Shown in pieces: positions 6,645 through 12,974 of a DNA stretch of 15,558 nucleotides. The notes beneath the pieces were generated by a model. That model worked only from the letters and a program-made list of their open reading frames with translations. It did not search any database and was not told the DNA's origin. Each line of letters opens with the position of its first letter. The first letter of the stretch is position 1. Source of the stretch: Methanofastidiosum sp. (GTDB taxonomy: Archaea; Methanobacteriota_B; Thermococci; Methanofastidiosales; Methanofastidiosaceae); assembly GCA_013329085.1 (NCBI GenBank), contig DUKX01000031.1, positions 7,493-23,050 on the forward strand, read 5' to 3'. The position numbers were made by a program, and so were the translations under genes.

Positions 6645-8645
6645 TTGGAAGTGGATTGGGTATTTTTATGGTATGAGGTGAGTCTTTTACTGGCGTGGGC
6701 CGTAGTTATCATTTTCTTATTTAGCGGCATAGATGATTTAATCTATGATATCGGTTTATACTGTTGGAGAATATATAAACATTTCAAATACGGCAAATTC
6801 CCTCGTTTAACATTAGAAAAACTACTTTCAAAACCACAAAAAAGAATTGCAGTTTTTGTACCGGCCTGGAACGAAGGCGATGTTGTCGGGGCAATGCTTA
6901 AAACTTTAATAATTAACATCGAATACAATAATTATATTATTTTTGTTGGGACATACCCAAACGATTCAAAAACTATAAACACTGTTAACTTTATATCCCA
7001 AAAATATAGTCAGGTTATTAACGTTATAAATCCCGTTCCAGGACCAACAACTAAAGGCGATTGTTTAAATTCCATATACAATGCAGTATGTGAGTATGAA
7101 AAAAATAATAATATTCTTTTTGACATCATATTGATGCACGATGCAGAGGATGTTGTCCATCCTTATTCATTTTTAGTTTACAACTATCTTTTCCCGAAGT
7201 TCGATGCTATTCAACTTCCCATCTTACCTTTGCCAGTTGCCCACCGCAAAGTAATCCATTGGACGTATGCAGATGAATTTGCAGAGATTCAAATGAAGGA
7301 CATGATTGTCAGAGAAAGAATACGTGGTTTAGTTCCTTTTGCAGGTGTCGGTATGGGATTTAACAGAGAAAAATTTTTTCTCATAAAACAAGAAAAAAAA
7401 TTTAATGAGTCTGCTTTAACTGAGGACTACAACTTTGCAAAGAAGTTTAATGACCTGCATCTTAAAACAATATTTGTAAATGTCATCCTTGCCGATAAAA
7501 AATCCTCTATCTTTACCCCATTGGCATATAACCATGGATTTATTTCTAACTGGGCATATTTTCCTGAATCTTTTAAGAGGGCAGTAAAACAAAAAACTAG
7601 GTGGATTTTTGGTATTTCTCTACAGGAGTGGGAGTTTACTGGATGGAAAGGCAATATCTTTGTTAAACTTAGTTTAATCAAGGATAGAAAAGTTTTTTTA
7701 TCTACAATTGCGGCCTTGCTAGCTTATATTGTATTGATATATACTATTGTGGCAGAACTTGGGAGCAGAGATATTGTAGAAACTAAGTTAATGCCTATAA
7801 TTTACGAGGGTACACTGCTTTATTATTTAGTCCTTATTGTCACAGGAATCATGGTAATTCGAATACTTGAAAGATTTATCCTTGTCACTAAGGTATATGG
7901 TGTGGCGGCAGGTTTTTTGTCAATACCCCGAATTATTGTAGGTAATATTCTTAACGGGACAGCTGCTTTTCGTGCTCTTTATCAATATTTTTTAATTCGT
8001 TATCATAGGCAACCTGTTACATGGGATAAAACTGAGCATAAAGAAGGTGTTGGAAAGATTCCTTCCAGAACGAAGGGAGATATCACTAAAGAAGTTCAAG
8101 TTGATCACAGTACTGAATCAATAAATAACTATGCGATAGCATGGAGCAACAAAGGATTTGCGCTTAGTTCTCAAGGAAGGTATCCAGAGGCCATAGAGGC
8201 ATATGTCAAAGCACTTGAAATAGACCCAAACAATGCAATAATCTGGAACAACAAAGGTTTCACTCTTAGAAAATTAGGGAAGTATCAAGAGGCCATAGAA
8301 TGCTACGACAGCGCACTTACAATAGATCCAAAATATGCGATTGCATGGGACAACAAAGGATATGCACTTAGTTTTGAAGGAAGATATAAAGAGGCCATAG
8401 AATGCTATGATCAAGCCCTTAAGATAGACCCAAACAATGCAATAATCTGGAACAACAAAGGTTTCACTCTTAGAAAATTAGGGAAGTATCAAGAGGCCAT
8501 AGAATGCTATGAAAAGGCAATTAAGCTAGATAAGAATTTTGCACTTCCTTGGCATAACAAAGGGGTCGTGTTCAACATTCTCAGGAAAATTTCCAAAGCA
8601 CAAAAATGTTTTGATAGGGCCAGAAAACTTGGGCATGTCGAATAA
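6645..8645 (+). CDS. NfrB-like family 2 membrane glycosyltransferase with five C-terminal TPRs
   Basis: Membrane glycosyltransferase closely resembling the N-terminal part of bacterial NfrB. Residues 8-35 form a TM helix ending in the NfrB-like FSGIDDLIYD. The GT-A domain follows: RIAVFVPAWNEGDVVGAML (67-85), YPNDS (104-108), PGPTTKGDCLN (132-142), LMHDAEDVVHP (163-173), LTEDY (258-262) and QKTRW (316-320), the Q(Q/R)xRW mark of processive transferases. TM helices lie near 350-372, 387-407 and 415-447, then the NfrB-like linker PVTWDKTEH (457-465). In NfrB a c-di-GMP-binding MshEN domain comes next; here there is a 30-residue linker and five 34-residue TPRs (497-666). Expected job: polymerising and exporting a sugar, probably ManNAc given the WecB gene 19-25 nt upstream. 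TTG 6645 is the ORF start, but GTG 6651 sits better with GGAGTGA at 6638-6644. TPRs suggest protein partners controlling it. Confidence 0.88.
   Translation: MEVDWVFLWYEVSLLLAWAVVIIFLFSGIDDLIYDIGLYCWRIYKHFKYGKFPRLTLEKLLSKPQKRIAVFVPAWNEGDVVGAMLKTLIINIEYNNYIIFVGTYPNDSKTINTVNFISQKYSQVINVINPVPGPTTKGDCLNSIYNAVCEYEKNNNILFDIILMHDAEDVVHPYSFLVYNYLFPKFDAIQLPILPLPVAHRKVIHWTYADEFAEIQMKDMIVRERIRGLVPFAGVGMGFNREKFFLIKQEKKFNESALTEDYNFAKKFNDLHLKTIFVNVILADKKSSIFTPLAYNHGFISNWAYFPESFKRAVKQKTRWIFGISLQEWEFTGWKGNIFVKLSLIKDRKVFLSTIAALLAYIVLIYTIVAELGSRDIVETKLMPIIYEGTLLYYLVLIVTGIMVIRILERFILVTKVYGVAAGFLSIPRIIVGNILNGTAAFRALYQYFLIRYHRQPVTWDKTEHKEGVGKIPSRTKGDITKEVQVDHSTESINNYAIAWSNKGFALSSQGRYPEAIEAYVKALEIDPNNAIIWNNKGFTLRKLGKYQEAIECYDSALTIDPKYAIAWDNKGYALSFEGRYKEAIECYDQALKIDPNNAIIWNNKGFTLRKLGKYQEAIECYEKAIKLDKNFALPWHNKGVVFNILRKISKAQKCFDRARKLGHVE
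8133..8642 (+). repeat. Five tandem 102-bp TPR-coding repeats with an 86-bp perfect duplicate
   Basis: Five 34-codon TPR units follow each other without a gap. Bases 8220-8305 are identical to 8424-8509, at a distance of 204 bp, exactly two units. Silent positions match too, so the two-unit block duplicated or was gene-converted recently. Units share AxxWxNKG, GxYxEAIExYxxAL and IDPNN-type residues. Confidence 0.9.
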
Positions 8646-8677
8646 TTTCTCTCTTTTGAAAAATATTTGGGCACAGA
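8646..8677. terminator. Short convergent gap with oligo-T tracts
   Basis: The 32-nt gap between the converging glycosyltransferase and kinase genes has a pyrimidine-rich TTTCTCTCTTTT on the plus strand and ATATTTTTC on the minus strand. Either could serve as an archaeal oligo-T terminator; neither is strong. Confidence 0.3.
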
Positions 8678-9691
8678 CTAAACAAAAAATCTAAAAGTCA
8701 TGTAGGGTCCATTTCTACTGTTCCATCCAAGGGAGAGAATATCATTGTTTCTTAAAATGTGCTGGGCAATCCTAGTAAAATTCCCTTTATCAGAAAGCCA
8801 AAGACCGTTGATGCTCTTGCTATCATAGATTATATAATCATCATTTTCCTTTTTTATAAGGGCATGAACCTCATCGACATAGGCGTTAACATCATCAATT
8901 TTTACCTCTGACTCTTTGCCCCTGCCAATTTTTGCCTCATCATTTATAGAATACATTCTATTTACAATATTATCCTGGTAGAAATAAACTAGAGGTTTCT
9001 TTGGCATTATGGAAAGCATGCTGTCTAGATATACGCTTCTCTTGTTGTAATCCTCCCTCATAAATGGCTCTAGCCTGTTAAAAAGCGTGATTTTTTCATC
9101 TGGCAGTTTTTCTAGTAACAGAAAAAGGGCTAGTTTTGCAAGGCCGTAACTATCAGTAAAGTACCCCGAAATGCCCATTAAAAGCTCTGGAGGGGAGAAG
9201 TCCCCGCTATGGATCCTGGTATTATCTTGAACTTTAATATCCATTGCCGTCTCAAAATCAGATAGCACCGCCCTTTTTGTATGTTTTTCGATAATCACGT
9301 TTGACGGCTTAATGTCCCTGTGTATGAAGTTATTTAAGTGGAGATACTTTATGGCGTCGTGAAGCTGGAGCAAGACGGCATACCTTTCATCAAGCGGCGC
9401 AGAATTGTTCCCATAGGTCAACAGAGCATTTTCGCCATCTATATATTCCAAAACTAAATAAGGGAAACTATTTGAAAAATCAATAACCTTTACTATGTTT
9501 GGGTGGTCGAGTCCTACCAATACATTATATTCTTTTTCAAACCTGTCCAATGCTATTTTTTCTTGGCCGGGCATAGGAATTTTAATGATTACATACCTTC
9601 CCGTAGGCATATACTCACCCAAAAAGACAGACGACACTTCATTTTTCGATAACAATGACAGGGTTCTGTACTTATTGTCAAGGACACTCAT
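8678..9691 (-). CDS. Divergent Hanks-type Ser/Thr protein kinase with C-terminal FHA-like domain
   Basis: Soluble 337-residue protein. The kinase domain (about 8-235) shows the VAIK-type lysine in YVIIKIP (Lys37), an alpha-C Glu54, HPNIVKVIDF, the catalytic loop FIHRDIKPSNVII (HRD 124-126, Asn131) and an SPPE (167-169) in place of APE. Two marks are weak: the nucleotide loop LSKNEVSSVF lacks the GxGxxG glycines, and DFG is DFE (145-147). The metal-binding Asp is kept, so activity is possible but may be low. The C-terminal half (about 245-337) is FHA-like: IGRG (255-258), His276, and Asn295-Gly296. The usual Ser-Arg before His reads Asp-Glu, so phospho-Thr binding may be weakened. It ends LGWNSRNGPYMTF, matching the end of the second kinase at 11778-12959. 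Starts at the first ATG, 23 nt from a TTTAATAG box, and is transcribed divergently from the zinc-ribbon/TPR gene, converging with the glycosyltransferase. Confidence 0.85.
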   Translation of the reverse strand: MSVLDNKYRTLSLLSKNEVSSVFLGEYMPTGRYVIIKIPMPGQEKIALDRFEKEYNVLVGLDHPNIVKVIDFSNSFPYLVLEYIDGENALLTYGNNSAPLDERYAVLLQLHDAIKYLHLNNFIHRDIKPSNVIIEKHTKRAVLSDFETAMDIKVQDNTRIHSGDFSPPELLMGISGYFTDSYGLAKLALFLLLEKLPDEKITLFNRLEPFMREDYNKRSVYLDSMLSIMPKKPLVYFYQDNIVNRMYSINDEAKIGRGKESEVKIDDVNAYVDEVHALIKKENDDYIIYDSKSINGLWLSDKGNFTRIAQHILRNNDILSLGWNSRNGPYMTFRFFV

Positions 9692-9696
9692 TAGAA

Positions 9697-9707
9697 AAAA
9701 TTAAGGC
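9697..9707 (-). promoter_or_regulatory. Third copy of GCCTTAATTTT, at the kinase gene start
   Basis: On the minus strand this 11-mer sits between the TTTAATAG box and the ATG at 9691. There a bound protein would block initiation. It matches exactly the core of the dyads at 319-329 and 3189-3199. Confidence 0.35.
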
Positions 9708-9713
9708 GGGCCT

Positions 9714-9721
9714 CTATTAAA
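9714..9721 (-). promoter_or_regulatory. TTTAATAG TATA-like box for the kinase gene
   Basis: The minus strand reads TTTAATAG, ending 23 nt before the ATG at 9691. This is the distance expected for a leaderless archaeal transcript. No Shine-Dalgarno sequence precedes the ATG. Confidence 0.5.
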
Positions 9722-9743
9722 GTTTTTGGAGATTTTCCATATA

Positions 9744-9751
9744 TTTATATA
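9744..9751 (+). promoter_or_regulatory. TTTATATA TATA box for the zinc-ribbon/TPR gene
   Basis: A consensus-like archaeal TATA box lies 29-36 nt before the ATG at 9780. This supports 9780 as the start over the upstream TTG at 9726 (which lies ahead of the box and could not be transcribed from it) and over the ATG at 9762. Confidence 0.6.
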
Positions 9752-9779
9752 TTTTGAAATTATGGTCTTATTAGGTCAC

Positions 9780-10595
9780 ATGGAACGCTTATTATGCCCT
9801 TATTGCAAAAAAGAGATTGACGAACATATGTCGACATGCCCTAACTGTAATTCCAAGCTAAAAACTTTATGTGAAATCTGTAATAAACTTGTTAACACTA
9901 ACTGGAAGGAATGCCCTAACTGCGGGCAGGCTATTTTAAATGGTTCTATGGCCCCTCTAGAATCTAGTGATATCCCGGTGGAGACAAAAACGCAGATCTA
10001 TTCAGACAACGTCCCAGTAGAAACAAAAACGCAGATCTATAGCAACACCCCTCCTTCAACAGCTCAACATAATAATGATTATAACACTGGAAATGTTGGG
10101 CATACAACAAACGAAATGTTCCATTCTGCAAAGAAACCCTATTCCAAGAAGTTTTTAGCATCTATATTCGCCGTTTTATTATTCTCCTCTATTGTCGTGA
10201 TTGCTTTGGCTTTAATGCATAACGTCAACAGGTATTATGATGAAGGGGTGTCTTACTACAATCAAAAAAATTATGACGAGGCCATATCAAACTTTGAAAA
10301 AGTCATAATGATCAATCCAAACAATTCAAAAGCCAGGGAATACCTTGCATTTTCTTGGTATGGCAAAGGAATAGAGTTCAATAAACAGGGCAAATACCCT
10401 GAAGCAATAATCTGCTACGACAAGGCAATCGAACTCAATCCGCAGTATAAGCAGGCATGGAACAATAAGGGGATTGTATTCTTTAATATAGGAAACTATT
10501 CTGAAGCAATAATCTGCTACGACAAGGCAATTGCCATAGATCCAAACTACATAGAGGCGATTAGGAACAGGGAAAACGCACTTTTGAGGCTTTGA
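9780..10595 (+). CDS. Double zinc ribbon / TM / TPR protein with duplicated Thr-rich linker
   Basis: Predicted membrane protein of 271 residues. Residues 6-48 hold two zinc ribbons (CPYC, CPNC, CEIC, CPNC). A low-complexity linker carries the motif VETKTQIYS twice in a 13-residue tandem repeat (about 67-88). A basic stretch (KKPYSKK) leads into one TM helix (about 125-146), and three TPR units follow (about 150-265), two with EAIICYDKAI. By the positive-inside rule the ribbons and linker are cytosolic and the TPRs extracellular. The TPRs resemble those of the glycosyltransferase at 6645-8645. No enzymatic motif is seen. The repeated Thr-Gln-Ile-Tyr sites, encoded between two kinase genes and beside FHA proteins, look like candidate phospho-Thr docking sites (inference). 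The ATG at 9780 is chosen from the TATA box and because the ribbon begins at once. Confidence 0.82.
   Translation: MERLLCPYCKKEIDEHMSTCPNCNSKLKTLCEICNKLVNTNWKECPNCGQAILNGSMAPLESSDIPVETKTQIYSDNVPVETKTQIYSNTPPSTAQHNNDYNTGNVGHTTNEMFHSAKKPYSKKFLASIFAVLLFSSIVVIALALMHNVNRYYDEGVSYYNQKNYDEAISNFEKVIMINPNNSKAREYLAFSWYGKGIEFNKQGKYPEAIICYDKAIELNPQYKQAWNNKGIVFFNIGNYSEAIICYDKAIAIDPNYIEAIRNRENALLRL
9978..10040 (+). repeat. 39-bp tandem repeat coding for VETKTQIYS twice
   Basis: The 24-nt stretches at 9978-10001 and 10017-10040 differ at only two positions and are 39 bp apart, giving a 13-residue period. The conserved part is Thr-Lys-Thr-Gln-Ile-Tyr. Confidence 0.85.
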
Positions 10596-10721
10596 CTGTA
10601 AAAAATGCTTCATTCTCCATACATTTATATAAGTGGGCAATAGATTATTCTTATAAAGGGTGTACAACTCTCGAGTGGGTACAAAAATTAAGTAGGTATT
10701 TGCCTCTAGAAAGGATAGAAA

Positions 10722-10772
10722 TATTAATATAATCAAAAAATGAGGCTTTGTACGTAGTAAATGGAGAGGTGG
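10722..10772 (+). promoter_or_regulatory. TATA-like box and strong Shine-Dalgarno for the four-TM FHA gene
   Basis: ATTAATATAA (about 10722-10732) would start transcription near 10757, just ahead of GGAGAGGTGG (10763-10772), which is 6 nt from the ATG at 10779. A second box, TTTATATAA (10624-10632), would give a leader of about 120 nt. The strong ribosome site shows that this gene is not leaderless. Confidence 0.5.
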
Positions 10773-10778
10773 TAAGTA

Positions 10779-11768
10779 ATGAATCAAACAAGAGGAGGAT
10801 TTTATAGAGTGCCAATAGTTGTCACTTTAGTTTCCTCGCTATCAATTTTATTAGGATTTGTGTTGGTGCTGGCATCAATATATTCATCCATTATTTTTTC
10901 ACAGCCCGCTATGCTCCTTCCAGTAATATTTGGAGTTTTTTTCATAGTGGTGGGATACTTCCTGTATAAAGGCAGGAATTGGTCAAGGTTTGGAGAGATC
11001 ATACTCCTTGCAGGCCTTTCAATTATTTCAATACTTGCAACTACGGTTCCTCAGCTAGGGGACATACTTGGGAAAATAAAATATATCGGCGGACTTCTTT
11101 TGCTGCCTCTGCCAATATTGGGCCTATCTCTAGTAGTCATCCTGCTACTGGTCTTGCATAAGCAAACTGCTCAGTACTTTAAGTACATAGGGGAAGTGGG
11201 CACTATTAGTTACAAATTATCCGATAAAAAGCCCAGCCAGCATGCTCCAGAGCAGACATTGTTCAGTAGACCCCCAGCAACAGGCGGGGTAAGAATAAAT
11301 CAAACTTCAGCCCAGCCCTACAGAAGACCGGAAGGCTCCTACAGTGAAACAATAGTGGACACGGGACTTAGAAGACCTGGGGTTTCAATGTCACAAGACG
11401 ACAAAACAGTCGTTGGAAGGAAAGTTGAAATTGCATCAAACCCTTCTTATATCTTGTACCACCCACAAGAAACTATAAGGGTCGTAAACGAGATACACAG
11501 AATCTTTGGTAGGGAAGACTTTGAGAGATTCATCACCCCCTTAGAAGCTCAGTCAATTTCTAGAAAGACTAGCGGAGGCCACTTTAGAATTACCATGGCA
11601 TTTAACGAGCAGACAGAGCAAGTAAGATACTACCTGGAAGATCTTGATAGCAGCAATGGTACAAAGGTCAACGGAATTGATCTTAGGAAGGGGGAGAAAG
11701 TCGCCTTGAAGCACTCTGATATAATCACAGTAGGAAAAGCAATGAAGATAGAGTTCAAAACACTATAA
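10779..11768 (+). CDS. Four-TM membrane protein with C-terminal FHA domain
   Basis: 329 residues. The first 127 form four hydrophobic helices (about 11-35, 43-63, 71-91, 102-127), with Arg/Lys-rich loops such as YKGRNWSR on the inner side. A flexible Pro/Ser/Thr-rich cytosolic linker (about 145-220) contains SETIVDTG (189-196) and DDKTVVGRK (207-215), which resemble threonine phosphosites bound by FHA domains in bacterial kinase systems. The FHA domain (about 230-329) keeps all usual marks: FGRED (Gly244-Arg245), SISRK (Ser261-Arg262), His268 after a short insertion, and DSSNGTKVNG (Asn293-Gly294). By family it binds phosphothreonine peptides, so it likely recruits phosphorylated proteins to the membrane or binds its own linker once phosphorylated. 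Flanked by the zinc-ribbon/TPR gene and by a kinase gene on the other strand. The TM part matches no family I can name. Confidence 0.85.
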   Translation: MNQTRGGFYRVPIVVTLVSSLSILLGFVLVLASIYSSIIFSQPAMLLPVIFGVFFIVVGYFLYKGRNWSRFGEIILLAGLSIISILATTVPQLGDILGKIKYIGGLLLLPLPILGLSLVVILLLVLHKQTAQYFKYIGEVGTISYKLSDKKPSQHAPEQTLFSRPPATGGVRINQTSAQPYRRPEGSYSETIVDTGLRRPGVSMSQDDKTVVGRKVEIASNPSYILYHPQETIRVVNEIHRIFGREDFERFITPLEAQSISRKTSGGHFRITMAFNEQTEQVRYYLEDLDSSNGTKVNGIDLRKGEKVALKHSDIITVGKAMKIEFKTL

Positions 11769-11769
11769 A

Positions 11770-11790
11770 TTTATTTTTTAATATTTTTTA
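11770..11790 (+). terminator. T-rich terminator after the four-TM FHA gene
   Basis: TTTATTTTTTAATATTTTTT follows the stop at once. It overlaps the last codons of the converging kinase gene, whose C-terminal Tyr-Lys-Lys-Tyr is partly dictated by this tract. Confidence 0.45.
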
Positions 11791-12959
11791 TATAAGAAAG
11801 GCATATATGGTCCTTGAACTGCATTGTAACCAAAGCATATCTGATCCCCATCTTCTAGCCTTTTAGGATTATTTTTCTCTAAACGGGCCCACTGGCTATT
11901 TTTGAAGACAAATACGCCGTTTCCAGTGTTTACATCAACAGCAAACCATTCATATCCTATTTTTTGCAAAAGTAAGTATCCAGACGAAGGGGGGCCTCTT
12001 GAGATATAAAAAACTGGACCCGGCTCCATTATCTCAATATTGGCAAGCCCCGTCCCGCCTTGAGTTCTATCCCTAGCAATAGTGTAACTATCTGTAACTA
12101 GAGGCACCGCCTCTCCGCAGATAATTATCCTGGGCATACCTGAATAGTTCCCTTCTAGGTTCTCCCCCGCGATAAGATAGTCCCTAATCTCTGTTACCGT
12201 TAAAAATCTGAAAGATGGATTTATATCAAGACATTTCTTGATTACCTCGGACATTTTCCTTGGCATTTTCATATTTAGAGAGAGCGGGTCTACAGTAAGT
12301 CGTCCGTCATCCAATTGATATGACCTTGGTTCTTTACCCGTCATCATATAGAATATCAAAGCACCGATAGAGTAGATGTCACTTTGCGGTGAAGGTGCGC
12401 TGCCGTTTAATTGCTCCGGAGCCGCCCAACCAGGGGTACCTATGACAAGCTCAGCTTCCTTATACCCACTTCTTGCAGCCCCAAAGTCAATTAATACAGG
12501 CTTTCTGTCTTCCATCAGGATATTCTCTGGTTTAATGTCCCTGTGTATGATGTTCATTGAATGCAGATAACTGATAGCGTTTAAAACGGGCACTATAATA
12601 CTCATTGCTTCGTCTTCTGAAGCAGGATTTCCCCAATACATCTCTTTTACTCTGTCGCCATCAATGAACTGCATAACTATTATGGGAAATCTTTTTTCAT
12701 AATAGACGTGGCGGATGGTATCAAGGTATCCGACTATATTTGGATGGGAAAGATTTGATAAGAAATCATTTTCAATAAGTATCTTTTCAATTTTTATATC
12801 GTCATTTTCCCCGTCTAGCTTAGGCGATTTTAGGATCACATGGAAACCCTCTGAGCTTTTGGCAAGCCAGATTACTCCCATTCCCCCTTCCCTTAGCTTC
12901 TTCTGGACTTTGTAAATTACCCCAGAATTCCCCCTTAGCTCTTCCCCATTTCTTAGCAT
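11778..12959 (-). CDS. Hanks-type Ser/Thr protein kinase with C-terminal FHA-like domain
   Basis: Soluble kinase with every canonical mark (numbered from the ATG at 12959): glycine loop REGGMGVIW (24-32), Lys44 in VILKSP, alpha-C Glu63, IIHRDIKPENIL (HRD 139-141, Asn146), DFGAA (158-162), GTPGWAAPEQL activation segment and DIYSIGALIF. It should phosphorylate Ser/Thr with ATP. The C-terminal 115 residues are FHA-like but degenerate: IARD for GR, YISRG, then NTGNGV, ending DGDQICFGYNAVQGPYM. That ending matches the other kinase in the window. The open frame begins at a GTG (12971) overlapping the phosphatase stop by 4 nt, but AAGGTGA (12968-12974) sits 8 nt before the ATG at 12959, so the ATG is preferred. 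Last gene of a four-gene operon behind the PP2C phosphatase, suggesting antagonistic kinase-phosphatase pairing and translational coupling. Confidence 0.92.
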   Translation of the reverse strand: MLRNGEELRGNSGVIYKVQKKLREGGMGVIWLAKSSEGFHVILKSPKLDGENDDIKIEKILIENDFLSNLSHPNIVGYLDTIRHVYYEKRFPIIVMQFIDGDRVKEMYWGNPASEDEAMSIIVPVLNAISYLHSMNIIHRDIKPENILMEDRKPVLIDFGAARSGYKEAELVIGTPGWAAPEQLNGSAPSPQSDIYSIGALIFYMMTGKEPRSYQLDDGRLTVDPLSLNMKMPRKMSEVIKKCLDINPSFRFLTVTEIRDYLIAGENLEGNYSGMPRIIICGEAVPLVTDSYTIARDRTQGGTGLANIEIMEPGPVFYISRGPPSSGYLLLQKIGYEWFAVDVNTGNGVFVFKNSQWARLEKNNPKRLEDGDQICFGYNAVQGPYMPFLYKKY

Positions 12960-12967
12960 CTTAGAGC

Positions 12968-12974
12968 TCACCTT
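12968..12974 (-). promoter_or_regulatory. Shine-Dalgarno deciding the kinase start
   Basis: AAGGTGA on the minus strand matches the archaeal anti-Shine-Dalgarno core. It lies 8 nt from the ATG at 12959. The competing GTG start at 12971 lies inside the site itself. Confidence 0.6.

Noticed and set aside
10585..10750. Perfect 10-bp direct repeat TGAGGCTTTG at 10585-10594 and 10741-10750
   Set aside because: Too short to argue for an attachment site or target-site duplication; no mobile gene lies between.
10596..10778. Possible tRNA or structured leader
   Set aside because: No T-loop GTTCGA-type sequence, acceptor stem or convincing hairpin was found.
10326..10787. 153-codon minus-strand frame opposite the TPR gene
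   Set aside because: It crosses the TPR coding region and the promoter of the next gene, and its apparent repeats only mirror the TPR repeats.
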